A DNA stretch of 64,000 nucleotides from Buttiauxella sp049686335 (GTDB taxonomy: Bacteria; Pseudomonadota; Gammaproteobacteria; Enterobacterales; Enterobacteriaceae): contig NZ_JBAVHX010000034.1 of assembly GCF_049686335.1 (NCBI RefSeq), positions 62,001 through 126,000 on the forward strand, in the 5' to 3' direction. The notes under the pieces were generated by a model. It saw nothing but the letters and a program-made list of their open reading frames with translations. It did not search any database and was not told the DNA's origin. How positions within the stretch are numbered: the stretch's first letter is position 1; each line of letters begins with the position of its first letter. The position numbers and the translations under genes were made by a program. This document shows positions 8,515 to 16,584 of this stretch, in pieces.

Positions 8515-8546
8515 CACAACCTTCCCCTGTTTCAAGGAAGGTTGTG
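8515..8546 (-). terminator. Hairpin after yhhW
   Basis: A perfect 11-bp stem (CACAACCTTCC / GGAAGGTTGTG) lies 21 bases downstream of the yhhW stop on the minus strand. It is followed by a short T-rich stretch (CTTTGTCC). It is probably an intrinsic terminator of yhhW, upstream of gntR. Confidence 0.65.
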
Positions 8547-8567
8547 ACCGGTAACTATCGGTATTTA

Positions 8568-9263
8568 TCAGACGGGTGGCAAATCAAACAGCAAAATCTC
8601 GCTCGCTTCGTTGGCATGAATCGAAATCGCTTGTTCATCCCATACGGCGATGGCATCGCTGGTTTTAGCCTGAGTGCCATTAATCGACACATCGCCCTTC
8701 ACAACCTGTACCCAAATGCGGCGATCTGCCGGAATTTGATAGACAGATTGCTCATCTTTGGCCAACGCCCAGCGCGACAGTTCCATATCCTGATTCACCT
8801 TCAACGAACCGTCACGTGCATCCGGTGACAGTACCAGCTGGCGACCTTGTGGCGCATCAAAACGGCGCTGATCGTAACGCGGCGTGATGCCAGTTTTTTC
8901 TGGAATGATCCAGATTTGGTACAGGCGCAGACGCTCGGTTTTGCTTGGGTTGTACTCGGAGTGAGTAATCCCGGTACCGGCACTCATAATCTGGAATTCA
9001 CCCGCCGGAACTTTCTCTTCGTTACCCATGCTATCGCGGTGTGCTACGGCACCTTCGAGCACGTAAGTGAGGATTTCCATGTCTTTATGCGGATGGGTAC
9101 CAAAACCTTCACCGGCGTCCACCACATCTTCGTTAATCACACGTAATGCCGAGAAACCCATGAAATTGGCATCGTAATAGTTGGCAAATGAGAAGGTATG
9201 CCAGCTGTCCAACCAACCATGATTCGCGTGACCACGTTCTTCGGCTTTTCTTAAAAAGATCAT
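8568..9263 (-). CDS. yhhW: Pirin-like quercetin 2,3-dioxygenase YhhW
   Basis: Bicupin of the pirin family; the E. coli homologue oxidises quercetin in vitro, and its physiological substrate is unknown. The length of 231 residues matches. Metal ligands are visible in the N-terminal cupin: THPHKDMEI gives the histidine pair, and GITHSEYN gives the later His and Glu. The start at ATG 9263 (MIFLRKAEERGH) is preferred over 9278 by homology. It is a single gene between yhhX and gntR with a terminator-like hairpin after it. Confidence 0.93.
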   Translation of the reverse strand: MIFLRKAEERGHANHGWLDSWHTFSFANYYDANFMGFSALRVINEDVVDAGEGFGTHPHKDMEILTYVLEGAVAHRDSMGNEEKVPAGEFQIMSAGTGITHSEYNPSKTERLRLYQIWIIPEKTGITPRYDQRRFDAPQGRQLVLSPDARDGSLKVNQDMELSRWALAKDEQSVYQIPADRRIWVQVVKGDVSINGTQAKTSDAIAVWDEQAISIHANEASEILLFDLPPV

Positions 9264-9330
9264 TTTGTTTCTCCGCAATTCGTTTGATGGGCTAAGTGTG
9301 GACCTGAATCGGAAATGATCATAGAGGGTG

Positions 9331-9382
9331 AAAATTGACGCCTCTGTTCAAAAAATGTGAACGAGTCTGAGGCGTCAATTTT
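9331..9382 (-). terminator. Long hairpin after yhhX
   Basis: A 14-bp perfect stem (9331-9344 with 9369-9382, AAAATTGACGCCTC) encloses a smaller GTTCA/TGAAC stem. It begins within a few bases of the yhhX stop on the minus strand and ends in a T-run supplied by the stem itself. It is a likely terminator for yhhX. Confidence 0.75.
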
Positions 9383-9386
9383 AAGG

Positions 9387-10424
9387 TCAGGCGAGAGTGA
9401 TTGTTGAAGGCGAAGCCTGCTCGAAGCCGCGTTCGAGGATCTCAAGATTGGTCAGTGCTTCAATTTCTCTGACGTAATTGGGCTTGCCGTTGAGAATGGT
9501 TTCATACAGCGCATCGTACACGCGCCCGTAGTCGCCCATTTCTGGTTTCAGCTCTTCTCGCACGGTTTCACCCGCATCGTTGACGTACTCAAGCTGGCCA
9601 ACGCTGTTGTCAGCCGCAAAGCCTGGTTCGCCCGGCATGATATATGCCTTGAGGCTGGTTTCTTGCTGGTCGATTCCGTATTTAATAAACGAGCCTTTGG
9701 TGCCGTGAACCTGGAATTTCGGGTAATCGATTTTCACCAGATGGCTGGTTTTCACGATGGCTTTCATGTCGCCATAGAAAAGCTGCGCTTCAAAGGTATC
9801 GTCTGGATTGGCTTTATTGCGCACGCTACGAATATCGTAGGCGACGTGATCCGGGCGGCCAAATAACGAGATGATTTGGTCCATGGTATGGACGCCGAGG
9901 CCGTAGAATGCGCCATCTGCCGGTAATCCGGGTTTGGTTTCGGCAACCGGGCGATACATATCAAAGTGGCTTTCTATTTCGACAATTTCACCCAACTTGC
10001 CGCTTTCGATGGCTTTTTTCATTGTCAGGAAGCAGGAGTCAAAACGGCGATTCTGATATGGCGTAACGGTCAGCCCTTTCGATTTCGCCAGTTCAAACAG
10101 TTGTTTTGCTTCGGCAAGCGTCGGGGTAAACGGTTTTTCCACCAGCACATTTTTACCCGCTTCCAGCGCCCGTTTCGCATAATCAAAGTGGCTGTCGGCA
10201 TGCGTACACACCACCACCAGTTTTACCTGCGGGTCGTTCAGAATGTCGTCCAGCACGCTGGTGAAATGAATATGGCTGTATTGCGGCTGCTGCTCGATTT
10301 CGGGCTTTTCATTGCGGCGGAAGATATGGGCAACGTGGAATTTATCTTTGCGAACCAGAACGTAAGGGAGGTGGTAGCGGGTGGTGCTTTTGCCAAAACC
10401 TATAAAAGCGCAGTGTAGGGTCAT
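9387..10424 (-). CDS. yhhX: Gfo/Idh/MocA family oxidoreductase YhhX
   Basis: NAD(P)-dependent oxidoreductase-like protein of 345 residues with the length and sequence of E. coli YhhX; its substrate is unknown. It has an N-terminal Rossmann segment (HCAFIGFGKSTTRYHLPYVL), the family motif VLVEKPFTP near residue 95, and a C-terminal alpha/beta domain with GLGVHTMDQI. ATG 10424 follows AAAGGAC. Upstream lies a gene-free region with a REP, an ERIC and ryhB. Confidence 0.93.
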   Translation of the reverse strand: MTLHCAFIGFGKSTTRYHLPYVLVRKDKFHVAHIFRRNEKPEIEQQPQYSHIHFTSVLDDILNDPQVKLVVVCTHADSHFDYAKRALEAGKNVLVEKPFTPTLAEAKQLFELAKSKGLTVTPYQNRRFDSCFLTMKKAIESGKLGEIVEIESHFDMYRPVAETKPGLPADGAFYGLGVHTMDQIISLFGRPDHVAYDIRSVRNKANPDDTFEAQLFYGDMKAIVKTSHLVKIDYPKFQVHGTKGSFIKYGIDQQETSLKAYIMPGEPGFAADNSVGQLEYVNDAGETVREELKPEMGDYGRVYDALYETILNGKPNYVREIEALTNLEILERGFEQASPSTITLA

Positions 10425-10491
10425 TGCTTTGTCCTTTTGACTTTGAATTGCAATTACCCTACTTCATTCTTTGGTTTTTTGGCACCGTGAT

Positions 10492-10530
10492 TTTGCGGCG
10501 GATGACGCTGCGCTTATCCGCCCTACAAAC
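10492..10530. repeat. Single REP palindrome
   Basis: GGCGGATGACGCTGCGCTTATCCGCC followed by CTAC has the same head and palindrome as the other REP units in the window. It lies upstream of yhhX. Confidence 0.75.
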
Positions 10531-10713
10531 AAGTTTGCCCGAATGAGTTGGCGTTGTAGCAAGGCGGCAAGGGAACGACAAAATCTCCGTAAGGAGTTTT
10601 GAACGCTGCTTGCAGCGGCCCCAAAGGGGGAATAATCCCGATGAGCTTATTTATGGAAGTGATTCGGGTGAGAGCGCGCAGCCAACACAGCTACAGCTTC
10701 AAATAAGAAGGGC
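10531..10713. repeat. Long-form ERIC element with internal insertion
   Basis: The ERIC arms (GTTGTAGCAAGGCGGCAAGG on the left; GCGCAGCCAACACAGCTACAGC on the right) and the core GATGAGCTTATTTATGGAAGTGATTCGGG are present. About 60 bases are inserted in the left half. The insertion folds into three small stems: AAATCTCC/GGAGTTTT, CGCTG/CAGCG and CCCC/GGGG. The same module occurs in the ERIC at 26119-26318. The right end touches the RyhB terminator. Confidence 0.75.
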
Positions 10714-10810
10714 AAAAAAAAAGCCAGCAGAGCTGGCTAAAGTAATACTGGAAGCAATGTGAGCAATGTCGTGCTTTCAGGTTATCTCCGTAGGGGTCTC
10801 CCCTGAACGC
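10714..10810 (-). ncRNA. ryhB: Small regulatory RNA RyhB
   Basis: Iron-starvation sRNA that works with Hfq to repress mRNAs of iron-using proteins. On the minus strand, an RNA starting near 10810 contains the conserved RyhB core (ACCTGAAAGCACGACATTGC followed by TCACATTGCTTCCAG). It ends in a terminator hairpin GCCAGCTCTGCTGGC plus a U-run (10714-10735). The 5' third differs from E. coli. It lies between yhhX and yhhY as in E. coli, with a Fur box just upstream. Confidence 0.95.
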
Positions 10811-10814
10811 ATGG

Positions 10815-10836
10815 CAATAATAATCATTATCATTCG
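10815..10836 (-). promoter_or_regulatory. Fur box of ryhB
   Basis: The minus strand reads GAATGATAATGATTATTATT immediately upstream of the ryhB start, close to the Fur consensus built from GATAAT repeats. Fe2+-Fur would repress ryhB, as in E. coli. Confidence 0.85.
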
Positions 10837-10933
10837 CACTTGTCTACTTTTTTTTAGAAAAAGTTAGCAGTTGACGAAAACTAAAAAGTCAATAATGTTG
10901 AAAGGGTTACCTAACCATTTGAGGAGAAAAGGA

Positions 10934-11431
10934 ATGAGCGAGATAGTGATACGTCATGCTGAAATCGGTGATGCGGAAGCTCTGCATCAACTTTACTCTC
11001 AACCGACGCCGCAACGCGACACGCTACATATTCCTCATTCTCCGCAAGCCCAGTGGCTAGAACGTTTGAAGGAACCAAAACCAGGCAGCCGTAATCTGGT
11101 CGCCTGTATTGATAGAAAAGTTGTTGGTCAACTGACGCTTGCAGTAGAACCATCACCGCGCCGCAGCCACGTCGCAAACTTCGGCATAGGCGTGGACAGC
11201 AATTTTCATGGCAGAGGTGTGGCCAGCGCGTTGATGGCAGCGATGACCGACCTGTGTGATAACTGGCTGCGCGTCGAGCGTATCGAGTTGACGGTGTTTG
11301 TCGATAACCAACCGGCAATCGCGGTGTACCGCAAATTCGGTTTTGAGATTGAAGGCACCGGCAAGAACTACGCGCTGCGTGACGGGCAGTATGTGGATGC
11401 GTATTTTATGGCGCGATGTAAGTGTGAGTAA
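10934..11431 (+). CDS. yhhY: L-amino acid N-acetyltransferase YhhY/AaaT
   Basis: GNAT-family enzyme of 165 residues. The E. coli protein (162 residues) is reported to acetylate L-phenylalanine and L-methionine. The acetyl-CoA-binding region (GVDSNFHGRGVASALMAAMTDL) and the C-terminal VDNQPAIAVYRKFGFEIEGTGKNYALRDG are well conserved. ATG 10934 follows AGGAGAAAAGGA. In-frame codons further upstream are read from the ryhB promoter region and are not coding. The central part (residues 20-50) is more diverged from E. coli. Confidence 0.93.
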   Translation: MSEIVIRHAEIGDAEALHQLYSQPTPQRDTLHIPHSPQAQWLERLKEPKPGSRNLVACIDRKVVGQLTLAVEPSPRRSHVANFGIGVDSNFHGRGVASALMAAMTDLCDNWLRVERIELTVFVDNQPAIAVYRKFGFEIEGTGKNYALRDGQYVDAYFMARCKCE

Positions 11432-11433
11432 TT

Positions 11434-11472
11434 TAATGGCGGATGGCGCTTGCGCTTATCCGCCCTACAGTC
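11434..11472. repeat. REP palindrome after yhhY
   Basis: GGCGGATGGCGCTTGCGCTTATCCGCC plus CTAC is a single REP-type unit, three bases after the yhhY stop codon. Confidence 0.7.
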
Positions 11473-11484
11473 ACTCTACGGCTT

Positions 11485-11522
11485 TCTCCCTCTCCTTTGG
11501 GAGAGGGCTGGGATGAGGGGGA
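11485..11522. repeat. Single C/T-rich hairpin with GATGAGGG cap
   Basis: CCCTCTCCTTTGGGAGAGGG is followed by CTGGGATGAGGGG. It is a one-unit version of the capped hairpin arrays at 17498-17676, 24893-24976 and 52440-52661. It lies between the convergent yhhY and ggt. Confidence 0.65.
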
Positions 11523-11525
11523 AAC

Positions 11526-13292
11526 TCAATACCCCGCAGTTAAATCGTCCACAGAACGCGGGTCAGATGCACCGTACAACATGCCATCTGGCCCAACCAT
11601 AATACTCTGCGTACTCCCCATCGCTTCTTTCACCTGCACATTTTGCCCTTTGTCTTTCAGCAGTTTGATAGTGTCCGGGCTAAAACCTTTCTCCACTCGC
11701 AATTCATCTGGTAGCCATTGATGATGGAAACGCGGTGCGTTAGTCGCTTCGGCGACGTTCATCCCATAATCGATGGTGTTCATCACCATTTGCAGCACCG
11801 TGGTGATGATACGGCTACCACCAGGGCTGCCGGTTACCAGCCAGGTTTTCCCGTCTTTTACTACGATGGTTGGTGACATCGACGACAGCGGGCGTTTATG
11901 CGGCCCGACGGCATTGGCATCGCCCCCCACCAGCCCGTATACATTCGGCACGCCAGGTTTAGCGGAGAAATCATCCATTTGATTGTTCATCAGGATGCCG
12001 GTATTTCCCGCCACGATGCCCGTCCCGAACACGGTATTCAGAGTGTAAGTCACCGCCACGGCATTACCGTCTTTATCCACGACCGAGAAATGCGTGGTCT
12101 GGTTGCTTTCATACGGCGCGAGCTTGCCGGGCTTAATTTCACTCGATGGACGCGCTTTGTTGATGTCTATCTGCTCGGCCAGCGATTTGGCGTAGGCTTT
12201 GTTGGTCAGCGCCTGCCACGGCACTTTGACAAAGTCAGGATCGCCGAGATATTCCGAACGATCGGCATAAGCATATTTTTCAGCTTCTGCCGTTAACTGC
12301 ATGGCATCGGCGCTACCAAAACCGTATTTGGCGAGGTCGAAGTTTTCCAGAATATTGAGGATTTCCACAATGTGGATGCCGCCTGAAGACGGTGGTGGCA
12401 TGGAGAAAATCTCGTAACCCCGGTAATCACCGCTAATTGGCGTACGCTCAACCGCTTTGTAATTTGCCAGATCGACTTTGCTAATCAGGCCGCCATTTTT
12501 TGCCATTTCTTCAGCAATCTGGTCCGCAATCGCCCCTTTATAGAAAGCATCCGGGCCATTTTCGGCAATCATTTCAAGGCTTTTGGCGAGGTTGGTCTGC
12601 ACTAGTTTGTCGCCCTTTTGCAGCGGTTCACCGTCAGCTTTCCAGAAAATCGCTTTGCTGTTTGCATGATTTGGCAGAACTTCTGCGCCGTAAACCTTCA
12701 GGTCTTCAGCCAGCGCATCGTTCACGGTAAAACCCTCCTGCGCGAGCTTGATCGCAGGTTGGATAACTTTGTTCAGCGGGAGCGTGCCGTATTTCTCCAG
12801 CGCCATGGAGAAGCCCGCCACGGTGCCCGGTGTACCGGACGCAAGATGAGAGGTCAGGGATTTTTTACTGTCCGCGTTGCCCTCAGCATCCAGGAACATA
12901 TCGCGGGAAGCTTTTTCGGGTGCCATTTCGCGGAAATCAATGGCGGTGGTTTTACCGTCTTTGGTACGCAACATCATGAAACCACCGCCGCCGATATTAC
13001 CCGCCTGCGGATGCGTTACCGCCAGCGCGAAACCGACCGCAACGGCGGCATCCACCGCGTTACCGCCCTGTTTCAGAATATCGACACCCACTTGCGTGGC
13101 CAGCGAATCTTGCGAGGCCACCATACCGTTTTGCGCTTGTACAGGATGATAGACATCCGCTTCAACACCGTAGGATACGGGTGCAGCAACCGGAGGCGGT
13201 GCGGCACTAACAGAGAGGCACAGTCCTATCGTGAGCGCAGGAATGGTCATCCAGCGCAGAATTCCAGTATGAATAGTATTCCACTGCTTCAT
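11526..13292 (-). CDS. ggt: Gamma-glutamyltranspeptidase
   Basis: Periplasmic N-terminal-nucleophile hydrolase that cleaves glutathione and gamma-glutamyl compounds. It is a 588-residue precursor with a signal peptide (LTIGLCLSVSAA). Autocleavage before the catalytic threonine in NQTTHFSVVD would release the large and small subunits, as in E. coli (580 residues). The oxyanion and substrate-binding segments GGGGFMMLRTKDG, PLSSMSPTIV and GSPGGSRIITTVLQ are intact. ATG 13292 is preceded by GGAGAAAATAACG; an ATG at 13307 lacks a clear Shine-Dalgarno sequence. Confidence 0.96.
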   Translation of the reverse strand: MKQWNTIHTGILRWMTIPALTIGLCLSVSAAPPPVAAPVSYGVEADVYHPVQAQNGMVASQDSLATQVGVDILKQGGNAVDAAVAVGFALAVTHPQAGNIGGGGFMMLRTKDGKTTAIDFREMAPEKASRDMFLDAEGNADSKKSLTSHLASGTPGTVAGFSMALEKYGTLPLNKVIQPAIKLAQEGFTVNDALAEDLKVYGAEVLPNHANSKAIFWKADGEPLQKGDKLVQTNLAKSLEMIAENGPDAFYKGAIADQIAEEMAKNGGLISKVDLANYKAVERTPISGDYRGYEIFSMPPPSSGGIHIVEILNILENFDLAKYGFGSADAMQLTAEAEKYAYADRSEYLGDPDFVKVPWQALTNKAYAKSLAEQIDINKARPSSEIKPGKLAPYESNQTTHFSVVDKDGNAVAVTYTLNTVFGTGIVAGNTGILMNNQMDDFSAKPGVPNVYGLVGGDANAVGPHKRPLSSMSPTIVVKDGKTWLVTGSPGGSRIITTVLQMVMNTIDYGMNVAEATNAPRFHHQWLPDELRVEKGFSPDTIKLLKDKGQNVQVKEAMGSTQSIMVGPDGMLYGASDPRSVDDLTAGY

Positions 13293-13438
13293 CGTTATTT
13301 TCTCCATATTTGTTACCCGTTGATTCGAAAGGATGACGAGTCAATCCCCCATTCAGCCTGGTCCATAATTCTTAAATAATCTTCGTAACTATGGATAACG
13401 AGTAAACTTAATAGGTCCCCCTAATGGAGGAAGTGACG

Positions 13439-13828
13439 ATGAAAAAAATATTAGTTCTGGCGGCGTTGCTGCCATTTACCTGTTTGGCACAGCCGATTAA
13501 TACTCTGAATAATCCAAATCAACCGGATTACCAGATCCCAAGTCAGCAACGGATGCAGCAGCAAATGCAAACACAGCAGACTCAGCAAAAAGGGATGTTG
13601 AATCAGCAGTTACAAACGCAAACCCGCGTGCAACAACAGCATTTGGAATCGCAGATCAATAACAATTCGCAGACGTTGCCTAATAACAACGGTGGGATGT
13701 TAAGTGGCGCTGGAAACAGCGGTCAGGAACACATGCTTCAACCGACTACCAACGGCAGCATGTTGAAGCAAGGGACTCACTCGGCACCGCTACAGCCAAG
13801 TATTCCGCTGAAAACGATTGGACCGTAA
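13439..13828 (+). CDS. yhhA: DUF2756 family protein YhhA
   Basis: Small exported protein of 129 residues whose function is unknown. A signal peptide (MKKILVLAALLPFTCLAQP) is followed by a low-complexity region extremely rich in Gln and Asn (QQRMQQQMQTQQTQQKGML). ATG 13439 follows GGAGG. It sits between ggt (divergent) and ugpQ (convergent) as in E. coli, where the homologue has the same Q-rich character. Confidence 0.88.
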   Translation: MKKILVLAALLPFTCLAQPINTLNNPNQPDYQIPSQQRMQQQMQTQQTQQKGMLNQQLQTQTRVQQQHLESQINNNSQTLPNNNGGMLSGAGNSGQEHMLQPTTNGSMLKQGTHSAPLQPSIPLKTIGP

Positions 13829-13832
13829 GGAA

Positions 13833-13905
13833 GAGGGTGGATGACGCTTTCGCTTATCCACCCAATAACGTAAGTCGGATAAGCTTGCGCCATCCGACAT
13901 TGGCC
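13833..13905. repeat. REP pair between yhhA and ugpQ
   Basis: Two palindromes are present: AGGGTGGATGACGCTTTCGC...ATCCACCC (about 13834-13863) and GTCGGATAAGCTTGCGCCATCCGAC (13873-13897). They fill the 83-base gap between the convergent genes, where no other terminator is visible. Confidence 0.75.
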
Positions 13906-13911
13906 AGGCAT

Positions 13912-14652
13912 TTAGCCCGTAAAGTCCGGGCCAATTTGGTCGATACGGTCAGTACAAATAGTATCTACTCCCCAGCGCAGCAGCGTTGCTGCTCGTTGGG
14001 GAATATTCACCGTATAAACCAGAATATGTAATCCCGCCGCTTTGAGCTCCTGCACGCGCGTTTCATCCAGCAATTTATGATTCAAATGAATGGAAACACA
14101 GCCTAGTAGCGTCGTCAGCTCACGCCAGTCATCACGCCAGTCATCGAGCAATAACCCACGCGGTAATTCAGGAACGGCGAGCTGTGCCGCTTCCAGCGCT
14201 TCAATAGAAAACGAAGATAACAACGGTGCCGTTTGCCCCTGCCACAACTCTTTTGCTGCCAGGGCTATCACTTTTCCGCTGTGCGCATCAGTGCCGGTCG
14301 TCGGTTTGATTTCAATGTTGGCCATCATCGCGTGTTGCTTACAACGCGCCGCGACTTGCGACAGTAGCGGTAATTGCTCGCCTTTAAACTCACCGCTAAA
14401 CCAGCTGCCGGCATCGACATTGAGCAGTTTATCCCATGGTAAATCCCCCGCTATCCCCCAGCCGTTACTGGTGCGTTCCAGCGTGTCATCGTGCAGCAGG
14501 AAGATTTGCCCATCTTGTGAAAGCTTGGCGTCGAACTCAATCATGGTGTGGCCGTAACGCGCACCAACATCAATCGCCGCCAGCGTGTTTTCCGGTGCCA
14601 GTTTGCCACCGCCGCGATGTGCAGCGATTTTTGGGTAAGGCCAGTGACTCAT
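13912..14652 (-). CDS. ugpQ: Glycerophosphodiester phosphodiesterase UgpQ
   Basis: Cytoplasmic enzyme that hydrolyses glycerophosphodiesters imported by UgpBAEC to glycerol-3-phosphate and an alcohol. The 246-residue GDPD-fold protein has the catalytic region AHRGGGKLAPENTLAAI, the metal ligands in IEFDAKLSQDGQIFLLHDDTLERTSNG, and IEIKP. The start ATG overlaps the ugpC stop (ATGA, 14649-14652). It is the last gene of the ugp operon. Confidence 0.96.
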   Translation of the reverse strand: MSHWPYPKIAAHRGGGKLAPENTLAAIDVGARYGHTMIEFDAKLSQDGQIFLLHDDTLERTSNGWGIAGDLPWDKLLNVDAGSWFSGEFKGEQLPLLSQVAARCKQHAMMANIEIKPTTGTDAHSGKVIALAAKELWQGQTAPLLSSFSIEALEAAQLAVPELPRGLLLDDWRDDWRELTTLLGCVSIHLNHKLLDETRVQELKAAGLHILVYTVNIPQRAATLLRWGVDTICTDRIDQIGPDFTG

Positions 14653-15734
14653 AAACGTTGTCCATTTTCTTTATCAAAGCTGTCATTGTTAAAATAATGC
14701 AGATGATTTTCAGGCAGATGCAGCCACAACGTGCTGCCAGGCTGGGGACGTTCCTGGTGGGACAGACGCACCACCATTTTTTGCTCGCCCCAGCGCCCAT
14801 GCACCAGATTATCTGCGCCCAGCATCTCCAGCGTGTCGACCCTGAATGGCACTCCGCCTGCGGTTTGTGAGCTTAGCGCAATATGTTCCGGGCGGATACC
14901 CAGCGTCACCGCACGTCCTTGCCATGAACGTTGCGCATTTCCCAGTGGCAACGCCATCCCGCCGGCCAGCTCAAAACGCGTGCCGTCGGCGCTGATATTC
15001 CCTTCCAGCAAGTTCATGGCTGGCGAGCCGATAAAACTCGCCACAAAGCGGCTTGCCGGGCGTTCGTAAACCTCAACTGGCGTCCCGATTTGTTCGGCGA
15101 CGCCTTTGTTCATTACCATCACGCGCTGCGCCAGCGTCATCGCTTCGACCTGATCGTGGGTGACGTACAAACTGGTGGTTTTCAGGCGGCGATGTAACTG
15201 CTGGAGTTCCAGACGCATTTGCACCCGCAGTTTGGCATCAAGATTCGACAACGGCTCATCGAACAAGAATACCGCCGGATCGCGCACGATGGCACGCCCC
15301 ATGGCTACGCGCTGACGCTGGCCGCCAGAAAGTTCACGTGGGCGACGCTTGAGCAAGCCATCAAGCTCAAGAATACGTGCCGCCTCCACCACTTTCTGTT
15401 GAATATGCGCTTTGCCCATACCGCGGATTTTCAGGCCCCACGCCATGTTTTCTTCCACACTCATATGCGGATAAAGCGCGTAGTTCTGGAACACCATCGC
15501 GATGCCGCGCTCTTTCGGCTCCATTTCAGTGACACGCTGGCGATCAATCCAGATATCGCCACTGGTGACGCGTTCAAGCCCGGCAACCATCCGCAGCAGC
15601 GTAGATTTCCCGCAGCCTGACGGACCCACCATCACGATAAATTCACCGTCTGCCACATCCAGCGTCAGTGGCTGAATCACCTGAGTGTTGTTGTCCCAGG
15701 TTTTTGATACTGCCTGTAATTTTAATCCTGCCAT
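14649..15734 (-). CDS. ugpC: sn-Glycerol-3-phosphate ABC transporter ATPase UgpC
   Basis: ATPase of the MalK/CUT1 type that energises glycerol-3-phosphate and glycerophosphodiester import. The 361-residue product has Walker A (GPSGCGKST), Q-loop (FQNYALYPHMSV), signature (LSGGQRQRVAMGRAIV), Walker B (VFLFDEPLSNLDAKLR), H-loop (YVTHDQVEA) and a C-terminal TOBE-type regulatory domain with GIRPEHIAL. ATG 15734 (MAGLKLQAV) is chosen from E. coli (356 residues). It lies five bases from ugpE and overlaps ugpQ by four. Confidence 0.97.
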   Translation of the reverse strand: MAGLKLQAVSKTWDNNTQVIQPLTLDVADGEFIVMVGPSGCGKSTLLRMVAGLERVTSGDIWIDRQRVTEMEPKERGIAMVFQNYALYPHMSVEENMAWGLKIRGMGKAHIQQKVVEAARILELDGLLKRRPRELSGGQRQRVAMGRAIVRDPAVFLFDEPLSNLDAKLRVQMRLELQQLHRRLKTTSLYVTHDQVEAMTLAQRVMVMNKGVAEQIGTPVEVYERPASRFVASFIGSPAMNLLEGNISADGTRFELAGGMALPLGNAQRSWQGRAVTLGIRPEHIALSSQTAGGVPFRVDTLEMLGADNLVHGRWGEQKMVVRLSHQERPQPGSTLWLHLPENHLHYFNNDSFDKENGQRL

Positions 15735-15738
15735 GGGG

Positions 15739-16584
15739 TTATTTCTCACTGTCTACCAGACCACGCACAAACGCACGTTGCATGGCTAAAACGATAATGA
15801 CCGGCGGGATCAGCGTGAGCAGCATCGCCGCCATCACTTGATTCCACTGGGTAGTGCCTTCGCCTGAAGACATCATGCCTTTGATACCTGCTACGGCGGT
15901 GCCGAGGTTGACGTCGCTGATAATCAGCAGCGGCCACAGATACTGGTTCCAGCCGTAGATAAAGGTGATGACGAACAACGCCGCCAGATTGGTTTTTGAA
16001 AGCGGCAGCACAATGTCGCGGAAGAAACGCATTGGCGATGCGCCGTCGATACGCGCCGCTTCCATTAATTCATCGGGCAATGTCATAAAGAACTGGCGGA
16101 ACAAGAAGGTCGCGGTTGCCGACGCCATTAACGGCAGCGTCAGGCCGGTATAGCTATCGAGCATTTTGAGACTGGCGATCACTTCAACCGTCGGGAAAAT
16201 TCGCACCTCAACCGGTAGCATCAGGGTGATAAAAATCATCCAGAAGAACAGGTTACGGAACGGGAAACGGAACCAGACAATCGCAAAGGCTGACAGCATG
16301 GAAACCGTGATTTTGCCGATGGTAATGACCATTGCCATCACAAAACTATTGAGCAACATCAGGCCAAACGGCGCGCTGTTCGCCCCCACGCCATGCACCC
16401 AAATCCAGGCCATGTTTTCCAGTAAATGGGAGCCCGGGATCAGCGTCATTGGCGTCTGAAAGACGGCTTCGTTATCCAGCGTCGCCGCGACAAACGCGAC
16501 ATACAGCGGGAACAAAATCACGATGATCCCCAGAATCAGCATGGTGTGGCTGAAGATTGTCAGCCCACGGCGGTTCTCAATCAT
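15739..16584 (-). CDS. ugpE: sn-Glycerol-3-phosphate ABC transporter permease UgpE
   Basis: Inner-membrane permease, 281 residues as in E. coli, with six hydrophobic segments. The EAA loop that contacts UgpC is visible as EAARIDGASPMRFFRDIVLPLSKTN near residue 190. It pairs with UgpA to form the channel. The start overlaps the ugpA stop by the ATGA arrangement (16581-16584). Confidence 0.97.
   Translation of the reverse strand: MIENRRGLTIFSHTMLILGIIVILFPLYVAFVAATLDNEAVFQTPMTLIPGSHLLENMAWIWVHGVGANSAPFGLMLLNSFVMAMVITIGKITVSMLSAFAIVWFRFPFRNLFFWMIFITLMLPVEVRIFPTVEVIASLKMLDSYTGLTLPLMASATATFLFRQFFMTLPDELMEAARIDGASPMRFFRDIVLPLSKTNLAALFVITFIYGWNQYLWPLLIISDVNLGTAVAGIKGMMSSGEGTTQWNQVMAAMLLTLIPPVIIVLAMQRAFVRGLVDSEK

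Noticed and set aside
12618..13379. 253-residue open frame antisense to ggt
   Set aside because: Lies wholly over the conserved Ggt N-terminal region and signal peptide. No family resemblance.
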